10,572 bases of DNA from Desulfobacula sp. (GCA_018702715.1 JABIYQ010000240.1:1-10572); one strand, 5' to 3'; shown: positions 1-6,788, counted from the first letter of the stretch. The notes: generated by a model from the letters alone, not told the origin. Made by a program: numbers and translations.

Positions 1-266
1 GATGAGTATTTTTTTAAAATCAGGTCAGATAGCCCTTGCCAGCTGGATTATCTTGCCAGGAAGTGGCGCAAAACCTATGGAGATAAGGCTGAACCCCTCT
101 ATTTGCAACTGTTTTAACTTGGCCCATAAGAGCCGCACCCAAATGCATAAAGGTCTTTTTGGTGCTTCAATGCGCGATTCATCCCGTACATGCTGGTTAA
201 GGCAACAATAAGGGTTAAAAATAAAATGGCACCAAAGGCTATTCCTAATTTAGTTCTAAAAGACAT
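1..266 (-). pseudogene. 5' part of a membrane-anchored sensor/chemoreceptor-like gene, frame broken, runs off window
   Basis: The reading frame begins at an ATG (266-264) 14 bases after the stop of the solute-binding protein gene. It encodes a short basic start (MSFRTKLGIAFG), one hydrophobic segment at about residues 8-24, then MYGMNRALKHQK, which is the usual opening of transmembrane sensor kinases and methyl-accepting proteins. This frame stops at 116-114 after 50 residues. A second frame continues with plausible protein (TFMHLGAALMGQVKTVANRG, later SWQDNPAGKGYLT) and stops near base 20; a third frame then reads DFKKILI to the window edge. Removing one base from the run of five T at 156-160, and one more near base 20, would join all three pieces. 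I infer a sensor paired with the binding protein, disrupted by two single-base insertions that are either real or sequencing errors. No clear Shine-Dalgarno is visible. The family is inferred only from the N-terminal style; the output domain lies outside the window. Confidence 0.5.
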
Positions 267-280
267 AGTGTGATGTTGAG

Positions 281-1597
281 CTATTTAGGGTCATTGTTAA
301 GTATTTCATTAAAAATAATATGAGCCTCAGTTTCAACATTCTCAAGGATTTTTTCGTATTGATCAGGAAATTCTATAAGTTCGTTGAAACTATCCATTCC
401 CAGTTCAGCAACCCGTGGAGGTGTGGCCAAATCATAATTGAACGCCCAGTATTTTGAAGACTTAATTTCTTCAATCATTCTTTTTTTAAACGGTGAATAA
501 AAAGACAAAGGGACTTCAAGGCTGGGTGCAAGTGCGCCTGATCCTATACTCAATCTTTCCTGGGGTTTTTGTTTTGCAAAGTAAGATAAGGTTTTTTTAG
601 CAAAATCATGGTTTGCTGAATTTTTTGACAAAACAATACCGTCAATTGGGCCTAACGCTACCTTTGGAAGATTCATATCCATTGTCGGGAACGGGAAAAA
701 ATCAAAATTATTGACTGGGCCTGAGCATTGCTTTTCATCCTCAAATAGCTGGATGGCCCAGCTTCCCATTAAAGTCATGGCAGCATCTTTTTTACAAACC
801 AATTGAGTTGCCTGTGCCCAGTCCAGTTGATTTGCATTTTGGTTAAAGTATTTTTCTTTTAAAAGTTCACTCCATATTTGATATACTTTTTTTACTTCTT
901 GGTCTGTATATTTTGCTTTTCCGTTCATTAATCGATTACGATATTCAATTGGCTGGGTTCTTAGCAATAAATAATCCATCCAGAATTGTGCGGGCCAACG
1001 TTCTCTTGATCCAAGAGCAATCGGAGTGATTTTATTTTTTTTAAGTTTTTGGCAGACAGCTATAAACTCTTCCCAGGAAGTGGGCGGCTGAAGGCCATTT
1101 GCTTCAAATATCGTTTTATTGTAAAAAACCATGACAACAAATTGGGCAATAGGAAGTAGATATTTAGATCCATTATAGGTAGAAGCGGCTTTAATCACTG
1201 ACGTTGAAAATTTTTTATCAAAATTTTCTTTTTCCCATAGGTCATCAATGGGAGCAAGTTTTTTTTGATCTACAAGATTTTGTACACGAGCACCTGCCCA
1301 ATATGAAAAGAGTTCAGGAGGATTACCTTTGTCCAAGGTGGTGTGGATCATACTTTTAAATGCTTCATGGTCAAGGGCACGAGCTGAAACTTCAAAATCG
1401 GTCTGTTCTTTATTAACTTCTTCTATCATCTCCGAGATCCCTCCGCTTAGCGTCCCGGAATAGTAATGATAAAATCCAATTTTTTCTTTTGATTTCGTTG
1501 GTAGCGGGGGTTCAATTTGTTTTGGCTTTCCAATAGAAAAATATATTAACCCCGTGCATATTATAGCCAGGCTGACGGTAATAATAAGATATTTCAA
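281..1597 (-). CDS. ABC-type extracellular solute-binding protein (family 1, sugar-type)
   Basis: Periplasmic binding protein of the SBP_bac_1 (MalE/MsmE-like) family, expected to bind a sugar or other small organic solute outside the cytoplasmic membrane. The 438 residues start with a signal/anchor (Lys2, hydrophobic to about residue 22). Cys14 is not preceded by a proper lipobox, so a lipoprotein is unlikely. Family features include GNPPELFSYWAG (91-102), LPIAQFVVMVFYNKTIFEAN (148-167) followed by PPTSWEEFIAVCQKLKK, and MTLMGSWAIQLF further on; length is normal. The start is TTG at 1597, since a GGGGGT ribosome site sits just upstream and the nearby ATG is out of frame. No permease or ATPase gene adjoins it. 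Instead a sensor-like gene begins 14 bases downstream, suggesting the protein presents a ligand to a receptor. A transport role with distant partners remains possible, and the ligand cannot be read from sequence. Confidence 0.85.
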   Translation of the reverse strand: MKYLIITVSLAIICTGLIYFSIGKPKQIEPPLPTKSKEKIGFYHYYSGTLSGGISEMIEEVNKEQTDFEVSARALDHEAFKSMIHTTLDKGNPPELFSYWAGARVQNLVDQKKLAPIDDLWEKENFDKKFSTSVIKAASTYNGSKYLLPIAQFVVMVFYNKTIFEANGLQPPTSWEEFIAVCQKLKKNKITPIALGSRERWPAQFWMDYLLLRTQPIEYRNRLMNGKAKYTDQEVKKVYQIWSELLKEKYFNQNANQLDWAQATQLVCKKDAAMTLMGSWAIQLFEDEKQCSGPVNNFDFFPFPTMDMNLPKVALGPIDGIVLSKNSANHDFAKKTLSYFAKQKPQERLSIGSGALAPSLEVPLSFYSPFKKRMIEEIKSSKYWAFNYDLATPPRVAELGMDSFNELIEFPDQYEKILENVETEAHIIFNEILNNDPK

Positions 1598-1652
1598 GAT
1601 ACCCCCATGAGAAAATATATTGTAAAGCGAAGAATAAGAACTGCACTAAACA

Positions 1653-1670
1653 TCTTATTGTAAAATAAGA
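1653..1670. promoter_or_regulatory. Perfect 7-bp inverted repeat over the -10 region (operator candidate)
   Basis: TCTTATT (1653-1659), spacer GTAA, AATAAGA (1664-1670). It overlaps the proposed -10 and start of transcription of the binding-protein operon. It has no GC-rich stem and no following T tract on the minus strand, so it suits a protein-binding site better than a terminator. A separate 12-base palindrome, TAAAGATCTTTA, lies at 1694-1705 just upstream of the -35 element. Confidence 0.35.
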
Positions 1671-1690
1671 AGATTACCTGGGTCTGTCAA
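1662..1690 (-). promoter_or_regulatory. Sigma70-like promoter of the solute-binding protein/sensor operon
   Basis: On the minus strand a perfect TTGACA (1690-1685) is followed after 17 bases by TATTTT (1667-1662, four of six consensus bases). Transcription would start near 1654, leaving a leader of about 57 bases before the TTG start codon. The -10 element overlaps a perfect inverted repeat at 1653-1670, so repression there is plausible. It lies in the 120-base gap after the U32 gene, so the binding protein can be transcribed independently. Confidence 0.5.
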
Positions 1691-1717
1691 CGCTAAAGAT
1701 CTTTAAATTTAGACTTA

Positions 1718-3970
1718 TTATATTCCTTTTGTGTATTGAACATGAGTTGTGGGATGTATGACGTTTTTGAGCTCCTTTTTTGAATCAAGGGCTCCATGTA
1801 TAAGATTTTCAAAAAGCCTAATTATTTTTAATTTATTTAAATTCATTTTTGTTTTGGTTTTTATATCTCTTAAATCAATGAAATAACTGGAAAAAATATC
1901 GGGTAAATCCGTAACAATATCTGTATTCAAGAAATTGTTACAATTATAGATACGATGATAATTCCCCTTTGTTTTTTTAATTAAAAAGGGCTCATTTTTT
2001 AAATGGGTAATGGATGAAGATTTATTACAGTTTTGAACACAATCCGCGTCAATGGCGTTTTTTTCACATCCAATCACCTGATGATGTAAACATTGCCTGC
2101 TGGTCATCATTAAAATCGGATGATAGATACGATAGTATAGTTTGAAGTTTTCAGGACTGATTATACTTTTTATCTGATATTTGCTGATTTCATTTGAAAT
2201 AAATGAGCCGCAGCTATTAAAATTCTCTTTTATGCATAAGAGACTAAATGAATTAACTATATTCAGATAGGGCCCTGCAATCCAGGGAATTTTCTTCTCA
2301 TACGCTTTATAAGCGATTCCCGTATTATTTGTTACCAAAAGCTTGGGGTTCACCTGTTCAAGAAACTTTAAGGCAGCCATATAGTTTTCTCCAATTAAAA
2401 CAGATGGAAACCAGGGAATTAATTTTTTGTTTTTTAAAAAAAAATCTATAAATTTTGACAATTCATTTTGCAGACAATCGGGTAGTTGGAAAAAAATATC
2501 TGTAGATGTATTATTGCAGAGGTTCGCATCATTTTTAGAGGAGATTAATACAGATAGAGTCGGGGGCTTTTTTATTTTGTGTTTGTTTAAAAAGGGGACC
2601 TCAACGGGCTCAAGTATTTCTTTTGAGTCCTTTAAAATGGATAAAATTCTATTTTTTATGAAAGTGATCTCCTTAAAGGGTATAAAAAAATCTTTTTCAA
2701 TATTTTCTAATTCTAAATGCTGAAGACAATATTGAGTATCATTTATGGGTTTTAATCTTTCCAATAAAAAATTATACGTCAGGCATTTTGTAATAGTGTT
2801 CTTTTTTTTGAGGGCAAGGGGGGTTTTGGAAAATATAGTAAATGAAGAATCAGGGGTTCTTATCAATACTGTTAAAGGGGTGTTAAGTTTACCCGAGATA
2901 CTTACTGTTAAAGGAACCTTATCTATATTTAATGATTTGATCTTATTTTTAACATCTGCTGTAATTTCTTTTTTTTCTTCATAAAGAGCAAGTTTGTCTT
3001 GCTCCAGTTTTTTTTGGGTCGAATAACTATTAATAACAGAAAGGTGTTTGATCGAATTATCCCGGGGGTTATCAATAAACATCTCTTTATTAATATCTCC
3101 TATTAAATAGCCATTTGAAAAATCCCGGTTAAAGACCTTATAAAGATCACTATTGTCCTTGTTTAGCGGAGTTTGATCATAAAAACGCTGGATTTGTTTT
3201 TTCCAGCAATTTACCACTGTGTAAACGTAATCAAGCCGTTTCATCCGTCCTTCAATTTTTATATAGTCAACCCCTGCGTCATACAATTCTTTTAGATCAA
3301 AATAGGCTGAGTTATCTTTAAGATTGAGGGGAAAATTATTTTTTTCCAAAGTAGATAAATACCGATCTCTGCAGGGTTGACTGCATCTACCTCGATTTCC
3401 TGAATTTCCGCCAAGAACAGAACTCATATAACAAATGCCTGAAAAAGAGATACAATAGGAACCATGGACAAAAACTTCTGTTAACATATCATTTTTATGC
3501 CCTTTTAAACTTAAGGCTTTAATTTCATTAATATTTAATTCCCTTGATAGATTCATCTGGGTGGCACAAAGTTTATTTAAAAATTCAATCTGGCCTTTAT
3601 TATGGGTGTTCAGCTGGGTTGAAGCATGTATCTTAATCGTTTTAAAATACCTTGTTAATAGATAAAACAAACCTAAATCCTGAACAATTACCCCATCAAT
3701 GTCTGTATGAACCAGTTTGTTTAACAGGGTGAAAAGAGAAGGGATTTCGCTTCCCACTATCAGTATATTAAGGGTTAAAAAAACTTTACAATTATTTTTA
3801 TGCCCCAGATGTATAATCCCATTTAAATCTTTGAAATCTATGTTAGTGGCCCTGTTTCTGGCATTAAATTGATTCAACCCGCAGTAAATGGCATCTGCTC
3901 CTGCTAGAATGGCAGCTTTTATAGAATCAATATCTCCACCCGGTGCCAGTAATTTGATTTTTCTTTTCAT
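1718..3970 (-). CDS. Long U32-family protein with DUF3656-type middle region (RlhA-like, formerly 'collagenase/peptidase U32')
   Basis: Cytosolic U32 protein of about 750 residues. Bacterial relatives include RlhA (23S rRNA 5-hydroxycytidine formation), TrhP (tRNA hydroxylation) and UbiU/UbiV, so RNA hydroxylation is more likely than proteolysis. The N-terminal barrel opens with KLLAPGGDIDSIKAAI and contains HASTQLNTHN. The U32 signature EVFVHGSYCISFSGICYMSS (about residues 170-189 counted from the GTG) has Tyr where the pattern expects a small aliphatic. It is followed by GNRGRCSQPCR; these cysteines (178, 185, 201, 205) would suit an iron-sulfur site as described for U32 relatives. After a middle region comes a second U32-like half ending in a cysteine cluster (CEKNAIDADCVQNC) and the typical TTHVQYTKGI tail, so the 3' end is complete. 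A GTG at 3985 would add five residues, but ATG 3970 places the family's usual MKRK at the start; neither has well-spaced ribosome binding. The gene is very AT-rich. Confidence 0.85.
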   Translation of the reverse strand: MKRKIKLLAPGGDIDSIKAAILAGADAIYCGLNQFNARNRATNIDFKDLNGIIHLGHKNNCKVFLTLNILIVGSEIPSLFTLLNKLVHTDIDGVIVQDLGLFYLLTRYFKTIKIHASTQLNTHNKGQIEFLNKLCATQMNLSRELNINEIKALSLKGHKNDMLTEVFVHGSYCISFSGICYMSSVLGGNSGNRGRCSQPCRDRYLSTLEKNNFPLNLKDNSAYFDLKELYDAGVDYIKIEGRMKRLDYVYTVVNCWKKQIQRFYDQTPLNKDNSDLYKVFNRDFSNGYLIGDINKEMFIDNPRDNSIKHLSVINSYSTQKKLEQDKLALYEEKKEITADVKNKIKSLNIDKVPLTVSISGKLNTPLTVLIRTPDSSFTIFSKTPLALKKKNTITKCLTYNFLLERLKPINDTQYCLQHLELENIEKDFFIPFKEITFIKNRILSILKDSKEILEPVEVPFLNKHKIKKPPTLSVLISSKNDANLCNNTSTDIFFQLPDCLQNELSKFIDFFLKNKKLIPWFPSVLIGENYMAALKFLEQVNPKLLVTNNTGIAYKAYEKKIPWIAGPYLNIVNSFSLLCIKENFNSCGSFISNEISKYQIKSIISPENFKLYYRIYHPILMMTSRQCLHHQVIGCEKNAIDADCVQNCNKSSSITHLKNEPFLIKKTKGNYHRIYNCNNFLNTDIVTDLPDIFSSYFIDLRDIKTKTKMNLNKLKIIRLFENLIHGALDSKKELKNVIHPTTHVQYTKGI

Positions 3971-4006
3971 AGAATAAATGGCCACTCCATTGTTTATTGA
4001 GAAACT

Positions 4007-4032
4007 TTAAAAATGAAGGGATTCATTTTTAA
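4007..4032. promoter_or_regulatory. Perfect 11-bp inverted repeat upstream of the U32 gene
   Basis: TTAAAAATGAA (4007-4017), loop GGGA, TTCATTTTTAA (4022-4032), with no mismatch. It lies 37 bases before the ATG of the U32 gene, where its promoter or leader should be. It could be an operator or a leader hairpin. A terminator is less likely, since both flanking genes point away from it. Confidence 0.5.
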
Positions 4033-4060
4033 TCATTTAACGTTTCATGTCTAAAATAAC
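4028..4060 (-). promoter_or_regulatory. Weak sigma70-like promoter candidate for the U32 gene
   Basis: On the minus strand TAGACA (five of six -35 bases), within the stretch TTTTAGACATGAAACG, is followed 16-17 bases later by an A-rich -10 candidate (TAAAAA or AAAAAT, four of six). The -10 falls on the edge of the 11-bp inverted repeat, which would make that repeat an operator. The AT-rich setting makes chance matches common. Confidence 0.25.
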
Positions 4061-4263
4061 CATCTTTTTAAAAAAAGCTGCTTAACTTTTATTTATATCA
4101 TGCAACTAGCAACCCGTGGCCGGAGCATAAGCCTTGAAGCACATGTTGTCTTATTAATGATGCGGCTTGATAAAATTATAGGCTTTTTCTTGTAAGCGTA
4201 GACATTTTTGTCCTTCCTGTCATTAGAAAAAGGGTTGTACCCTAAAGGGCAGAAACTTGAATA

Positions 4264-4291
4264 TGGACAATTGCCTGTTCCAGTTTATTAT
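4264..4291 (+). promoter_or_regulatory. Sigma70-like promoter of the methyltransferase gene
   Basis: TGGACA (4264-4269, five of six -35 bases), 16-base spacer, TATTAT (4286-4291, five of six -10 bases). Transcription would start near 4298, just ahead of the strong ribosome site AGGGGAGG (4306-4313) and the ATG at 4318. Confidence 0.45.
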
Positions 4292-4317
4292 TGTAGTTTA
4301 TAGTTAGGGGAGGATAT

Positions 4318-5061
4318 ATGGAAAAAAAAGCCGTTTATGATACTATCGCAGAGCTCTATAAACAATCAAAAATGCTACCCTTCCGGCTGCATATTGAGCA
4401 ATTTACGCTACTGAAACTACTAGGGGATGTTAAAGAAAAAACGATTTTGGATCTGGCATGCGGGGAAGGGATCTATTCCCGTAAAATAAGCAGCATGGGA
4501 GCAGCCCGTGTGGTTGGGGTGGATATCTCCCCCAAAATGATTGAACTGGCCCGGAAGGCTGGAACTTCCGGAAAAAGCGAATTCATTGTTAAAGATGTGG
4601 AGACTTTAGGCAAGATTGGGAAATTTGATATTGCGGTGGGGATGTACCTAATGAATTATGCTAAAACACCGAAGCAACTCATGCGCTTTTGCCGAGCCGT
4701 TGCAATTAACCTTAAATCCGGTGGTCGTTTCGTTGGGTTTAACGATTATCCCTATAATCCCCAGGAAAAGTATGGCACTTATGAAAAATACGGTTTTAAA
4801 AAGAGCACTGTTCCGGCTAGAAAAGAGGGTGATCCTATTACCTACTACATAACCACCCCGGATGGGCGAGAATTTCAATTTGACAATTTTTATTTATCGC
4901 CCGGAACATATGAAAAAGCCTTTAAACAGGCGGGATTCTCCTCCTTTAGCTGGGAAGGTCCCTGGCTTTCGAAAGAAGGCTCTATCAATTACCCGGAAGG
5001 GTATTGGGATGATTTTATGAACCATCCTCCCCTATGCGGAATGAGCTCCCGGAAAAATTAA
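4318..5061 (+). CDS. Class I SAM-dependent methyltransferase, toxoflavin-synthase-like
   Basis: Soluble Rossmann-fold methyltransferase of 247 residues. SAM-binding motif I is ILDLACGEG (43-51), the ribose-binding acidic residue is Asp69 in VVGVDIS, and motif II is KFDIAVGMYLMNYA (102-115) followed by LKSGGRFVGFND. The start MEKKAVYDTIAELYKQSKML and the region KYGFKKS...REFQFDNFYLSPGTYEKAF...GF resemble proteins usually annotated as toxoflavin synthase or ToxA-like methyltransferases. The real substrate is unknown, and no other toxoflavin pathway gene is near. The ATG has a strong AGGGGAGG site five bases upstream. The gene appears to be transcribed alone: the next gene, DUF2284, converges on it across a 141-base gap. 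A small-molecule substrate is likely but not shown. Confidence 0.85.
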   Translation: MEKKAVYDTIAELYKQSKMLPFRLHIEQFTLLKLLGDVKEKTILDLACGEGIYSRKISSMGAARVVGVDISPKMIELARKAGTSGKSEFIVKDVETLGKIGKFDIAVGMYLMNYAKTPKQLMRFCRAVAINLKSGGRFVGFNDYPYNPQEKYGTYEKYGFKKSTVPARKEGDPITYYITTPDGREFQFDNFYLSPGTYEKAFKQAGFSSFSWEGPWLSKEGSINYPEGYWDDFMNHPPLCGMSSRKN

Positions 5062-5103
5062 ATGTCCTTTGTGACCCTCTGTGTCAGGTCGCTTATTTTA
5101 TCT

Positions 5104-5118
5104 TTGAAAAATTTTCAA
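5104..5118. repeat. AT-rich palindrome between convergent genes
   Basis: TTGAAAA (5104-5110), A, TTTTCAA (5112-5118), a perfect inverted repeat in the gap between the methyltransferase and DUF2284 genes. The one-base centre and lack of GC make it a poor terminator hairpin. It may be a protein site or chance. A weak GACC/GGTC stem at 5073-5090 followed by TTATTTTAT is the nearest thing to a terminator for the methyltransferase gene. Confidence 0.2.
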
Positions 5119-5202
5119 GTTGCCAAGGAATAATTCATATTTCAAGAGTTTTACCTGAAAAGCGATTTTAAATTGTCTTTATTATTTTTATTAAGTATCA
5201 CT

Positions 5203-5745
5203 TCAATCAATTAGAACAAAAGCATAACGGTTAGGGGTTTCAGTTTTTGATTGGAGCGGGATACAAGGCAACCCTAAGCCACGAACAGTTTTGTAGACAT
5301 CAACACCGAAGCTCTGATCGCACGGCCGTATTTTAAGCGGTGTAAGACAGGGTTTACCAGAATCAATTTTGCAGGTTTTACACAAGTGACAGCAATGCAG
5401 GGCACAAGCAAAATAATGACCGTCCAGAAAAGCTACTTTTTCTATTTTTCTGGCGATATTACTTAGTTTGACATTGTCATGATGATGAATCAAAAGGATG
5501 CTTTGATATTCATGTATGGTCGCTTGAGCTTCCTCGAAACTAAGCCCCCTGGAACCACATTTAATTCGATTGGGTTCTGATTGATCTTCACAGCCCCATA
5601 AGCATTTTAAAATTGACCGACGATCAAAAACGATGTCATTAGGTGAAATAATTAATGCCTGCTCTGATTCATTTTCTTTTGCAATTTCGATGTATTTTTT
5701 CAATCTATCTTCTCCAGCTATTTTTAATATGGTTTTAAAACCCAT
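5203..5745 (-). CDS. DUF2284 cysteine-rich putative metal-binding protein
   Basis: A 180-residue soluble protein of the DUF2284 family, whose function is not established but which is thought to bind metal, probably an iron-sulfur cluster. It has the family's two cysteine groups: Cys48-x3-Cys52 with Cys63, and a C-terminal set CALHCCHLCKTC (114-125) with Cys133 and Cys142, followed by the typical FGVDVYKTVRGLGLPC. The usual CPP after the first cysteine pair is replaced by CGS (63-65). The ATG at 5745 has only a weak ribosome site, but homology starts soon after it and a good promoter lies just upstream. The gene is divergent from a LysR regulator that shares its promoter region, so it is probably the regulator's direct target. 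It ends alone, facing the methyltransferase gene. Confidence 0.8.
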   Translation of the reverse strand: MGFKTILKIAGEDRLKKYIEIAKENESEQALIISPNDIVFDRRSILKCLWGCEDQSEPNRIKCGSRGLSFEEAQATIHEYQSILLIHHHDNVKLSNIARKIEKVAFLDGHYFACALHCCHLCKTCKIDSGKPCLTPLKIRPCDQSFGVDVYKTVRGLGLPCIPLQSKTETPNRYAFVLID

Positions 5746-5766
5746 AAAACATTAACCATTATTTCG

Positions 5767-5796
5767 TTGACAATATTTATATAAATCTATTACTAT
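5767..5796 (+). promoter_or_regulatory. Sigma70-like promoter of the LysR regulator gene
   Basis: A perfect TTGACA (5767-5772), 18-base spacer, TACTAT (5791-5796, four of six). It overlaps the opposite-facing DUF2284 promoter almost completely. The predicted start near 5803 falls on the palindrome, which fits self-repression by LysR. Confidence 0.5.
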
Positions 5797-5804
5797 CATG
5801 TCAA
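5776..5804 (-). promoter_or_regulatory. Strong sigma70 promoter of the DUF2284 gene
   Basis: On the minus strand a perfect TTGACA (5804-5799), 17-base spacer, TATAAA (5781-5776, five of six). Transcription would start near 5768, giving a short leader before the ATG at 5745. The -35 touches the palindrome at 5803-5815, so a regulator bound there could contact or block polymerase. Confidence 0.65.
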
Positions 5805-5815
5805 ACGATTCGTTT
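5803..5815. promoter_or_regulatory. Palindromic operator candidate between DUF2284 and LysR
   Basis: AAACGA-T-TCGTTT, a perfect inverted repeat with six-base arms and a one-base centre. It sits at the expected LysR transcription start and at the upstream edge of the DUF2284 -35 element. This is where a LysR-type activator/autorepressor normally binds. The flanks (TC...TGA) extend the symmetry imperfectly. Confidence 0.5.
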
Positions 5816-5846
5816 TGATGATCGCCATCATAAAAAGTGATAACAT

Positions 5847-6707
5847 ATGGAAATAAGTCACCTTCGGGTATTTCAAACGGTTGCAGAAACCGGTAGCGTT
5901 TCAAGTGCAGCTCATAATTTAAACTGCGTTCAATCAAACGTCACAGCACGTATCAAGGGTTTGGAAAATGAACTGGGATCAAAATTATTTTATCGCAAGC
6001 CAAGGGGAATGATAGCAACCCCTGCCGGCAAGATACTATTGGACTATGCCAAACAAATTCTTCATTTAGAAAGAGAAGCCAAAAAGGCCCTTCTGGATGA
6101 TGATAAGATTCAAGGCCAATTGATGCTTGGTGCATTTGAATCCGTAGCTGCTGTTCGTTTACCCATTTTTTTATCCAAATACCACCGTCTTTATCCTGAA
6201 GTGGATATTTCACTGATCACAGGAACCAGTGCTGATCTTAATCAAAAAGTTCTTAATTATGAGATTGATGGTGCCTTTGTTACGGATGAGTACAGAGCAG
6301 CAAATATGAAATGGACTGAAGCATTTCGTGAAGAACTCGTCTTAATCTATCCCCCTGGAAACGAATCACCAGAAACAGCAGCTCAAAAAGGGGTATTGGT
6401 GTTTCCCAGGCCTTGTGCCTATAGAGAACGCCTGGAACTATGGTTTCAGAAAAAAGGATTAGCTCTTAATCAAAAAATGGAACTGGGATCGGCCGATGGA
6501 ATGCTTGAATGCGTAGCAGCCGGAATGGGGGTGAGTATTCTTCCGTTCTCCTTGGTTGAAAAAGCATCAAAACTGGGTATTATCCGTGTCCATCGAATCG
6601 GAAAAAAAATAGAATCTGTACCCATTATGTTCGTCAAAAGGGAAGATACATTGATTTCAAAATCCTTAAACGCCTTTCTGGAATTGCTTGCAAACCAGGG
6701 TGTATAA
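5847..6707 (+). CDS. LysR-family transcriptional regulator
   Basis: A 286-residue LysR regulator of normal length. The winged helix-turn-helix fills residues 1-60: MEISHLRVFQTVAETGSVSS, then AAHNLNCVQSNVTARIKGLE and the ELGSKLFYRKPRG wing, with TPAGKILLDYA starting the linker helix. A periplasmic-binding-protein-like effector domain follows from about residue 90 (GQLMLGAFES, then LYPEVDISLITG and AAGMGVSILPFSLVE). The ATG at 5847 is the family start; the ribosome site (AAAAAGTGAT) is weak. It is transcribed away from DUF2284 out of a shared 101-base promoter region with a palindrome, so it probably controls that gene and itself. The effector is unknown. The downstream DUF362 gene is 126 bases away and may have its own promoter. 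Confidence 0.92.
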   Translation: MEISHLRVFQTVAETGSVSSAAHNLNCVQSNVTARIKGLENELGSKLFYRKPRGMIATPAGKILLDYAKQILHLEREAKKALLDDDKIQGQLMLGAFESVAAVRLPIFLSKYHRLYPEVDISLITGTSADLNQKVLNYEIDGAFVTDEYRAANMKWTEAFREELVLIYPPGNESPETAAQKGVLVFPRPCAYRERLELWFQKKGLALNQKMELGSADGMLECVAAGMGVSILPFSLVEKASKLGIIRVHRIGKKIESVPIMFVKREDTLISKSLNAFLELLANQGV

Positions 6708-6733
6708 GAAAACCCATAAAAAAATAAGCCATG

Positions 6734-6761
6734 GTCAACAAGGCCCCTCTTGACATTTTTT
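6734..6761 (+). terminator. Weak rho-independent terminator candidate after the LysR gene
   Basis: GTCAA (6734-6738) pairs with TTGAC (6750-6754), and the stem is followed directly by ATTTTTT (6755-6761). The stem is short, so termination would be partial at best. Confidence 0.3.
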
Positions 6762-6788
6762 GCAACCCCTTATCAATCAAAGTATTTT
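6760..6788 (+). promoter_or_regulatory. Weak promoter candidate for the DUF362 gene
   Basis: TTGCAA (6760-6765), 17-base spacer, TATTTT (6783-6788); each element matches four of six consensus bases. It lies after the possible LysR terminator and about 45 bases before the chosen ATG. Read-through from LysR is an alternative. Confidence 0.25.

Larger units (their letters stand above)
3986..4317. other. 332-base divergent intergenic region between the U32 and methyltransferase genes
   Basis: No convincing gene is present. It holds the inverted repeat and weak minus-strand promoter near the U32 gene, an A/T palindromic tract near 4069-4082, a short GC-containing repeat AGGGT-TGT-ACCCT at 4231-4243, and a plus-strand promoter candidate at 4264-4291. 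The central 150 bases show nothing I can name. Confidence 0.6.

Noticed and set aside
2..211. Plus-strand 69-codon frame at the window start
   Set aside because: It is the antisense of the sensor remnant, whose start, signal segment and operon position are more convincing.
1550..1597. Lipoprotein signal on the solute-binding protein
   Set aside because: The cysteine at residue 14 is preceded by Ala-Ile-Ile, which does not satisfy the lipobox.
2427..2984. Two plus-strand frames of 98 and 79 codons inside the U32 gene
   Set aside because: Antisense shadows in AT-rich coding sequence; no ribosome sites or family features.
4100..4195. A 31-codon plus-strand frame (MQLATRGRSISLEAHVVLLM...) in the U32-methyltransferase gap
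   Set aside because: No ribosome site, no recognisable family, and the length is expected by chance.
4231..4243. AGGGT-TGT-ACCCT short hairpin
   Set aside because: Only five pairs, no T tract, no gene ending nearby and no clear relation to a promoter.
5752..5937. Minus-strand 61-codon frame ending just before the DUF2284 start
   Set aside because: It overlaps the LysR N-terminus and both promoters, and its coding look is the antisense of LysR for half its length.
6750..6764. Possible sigma54 promoter (TTGACATTTTTTGC) before DUF362
   Set aside because: The GG/GC spacing does not match the -24/-12 requirement; the TTGAC is better explained as the terminator arm.
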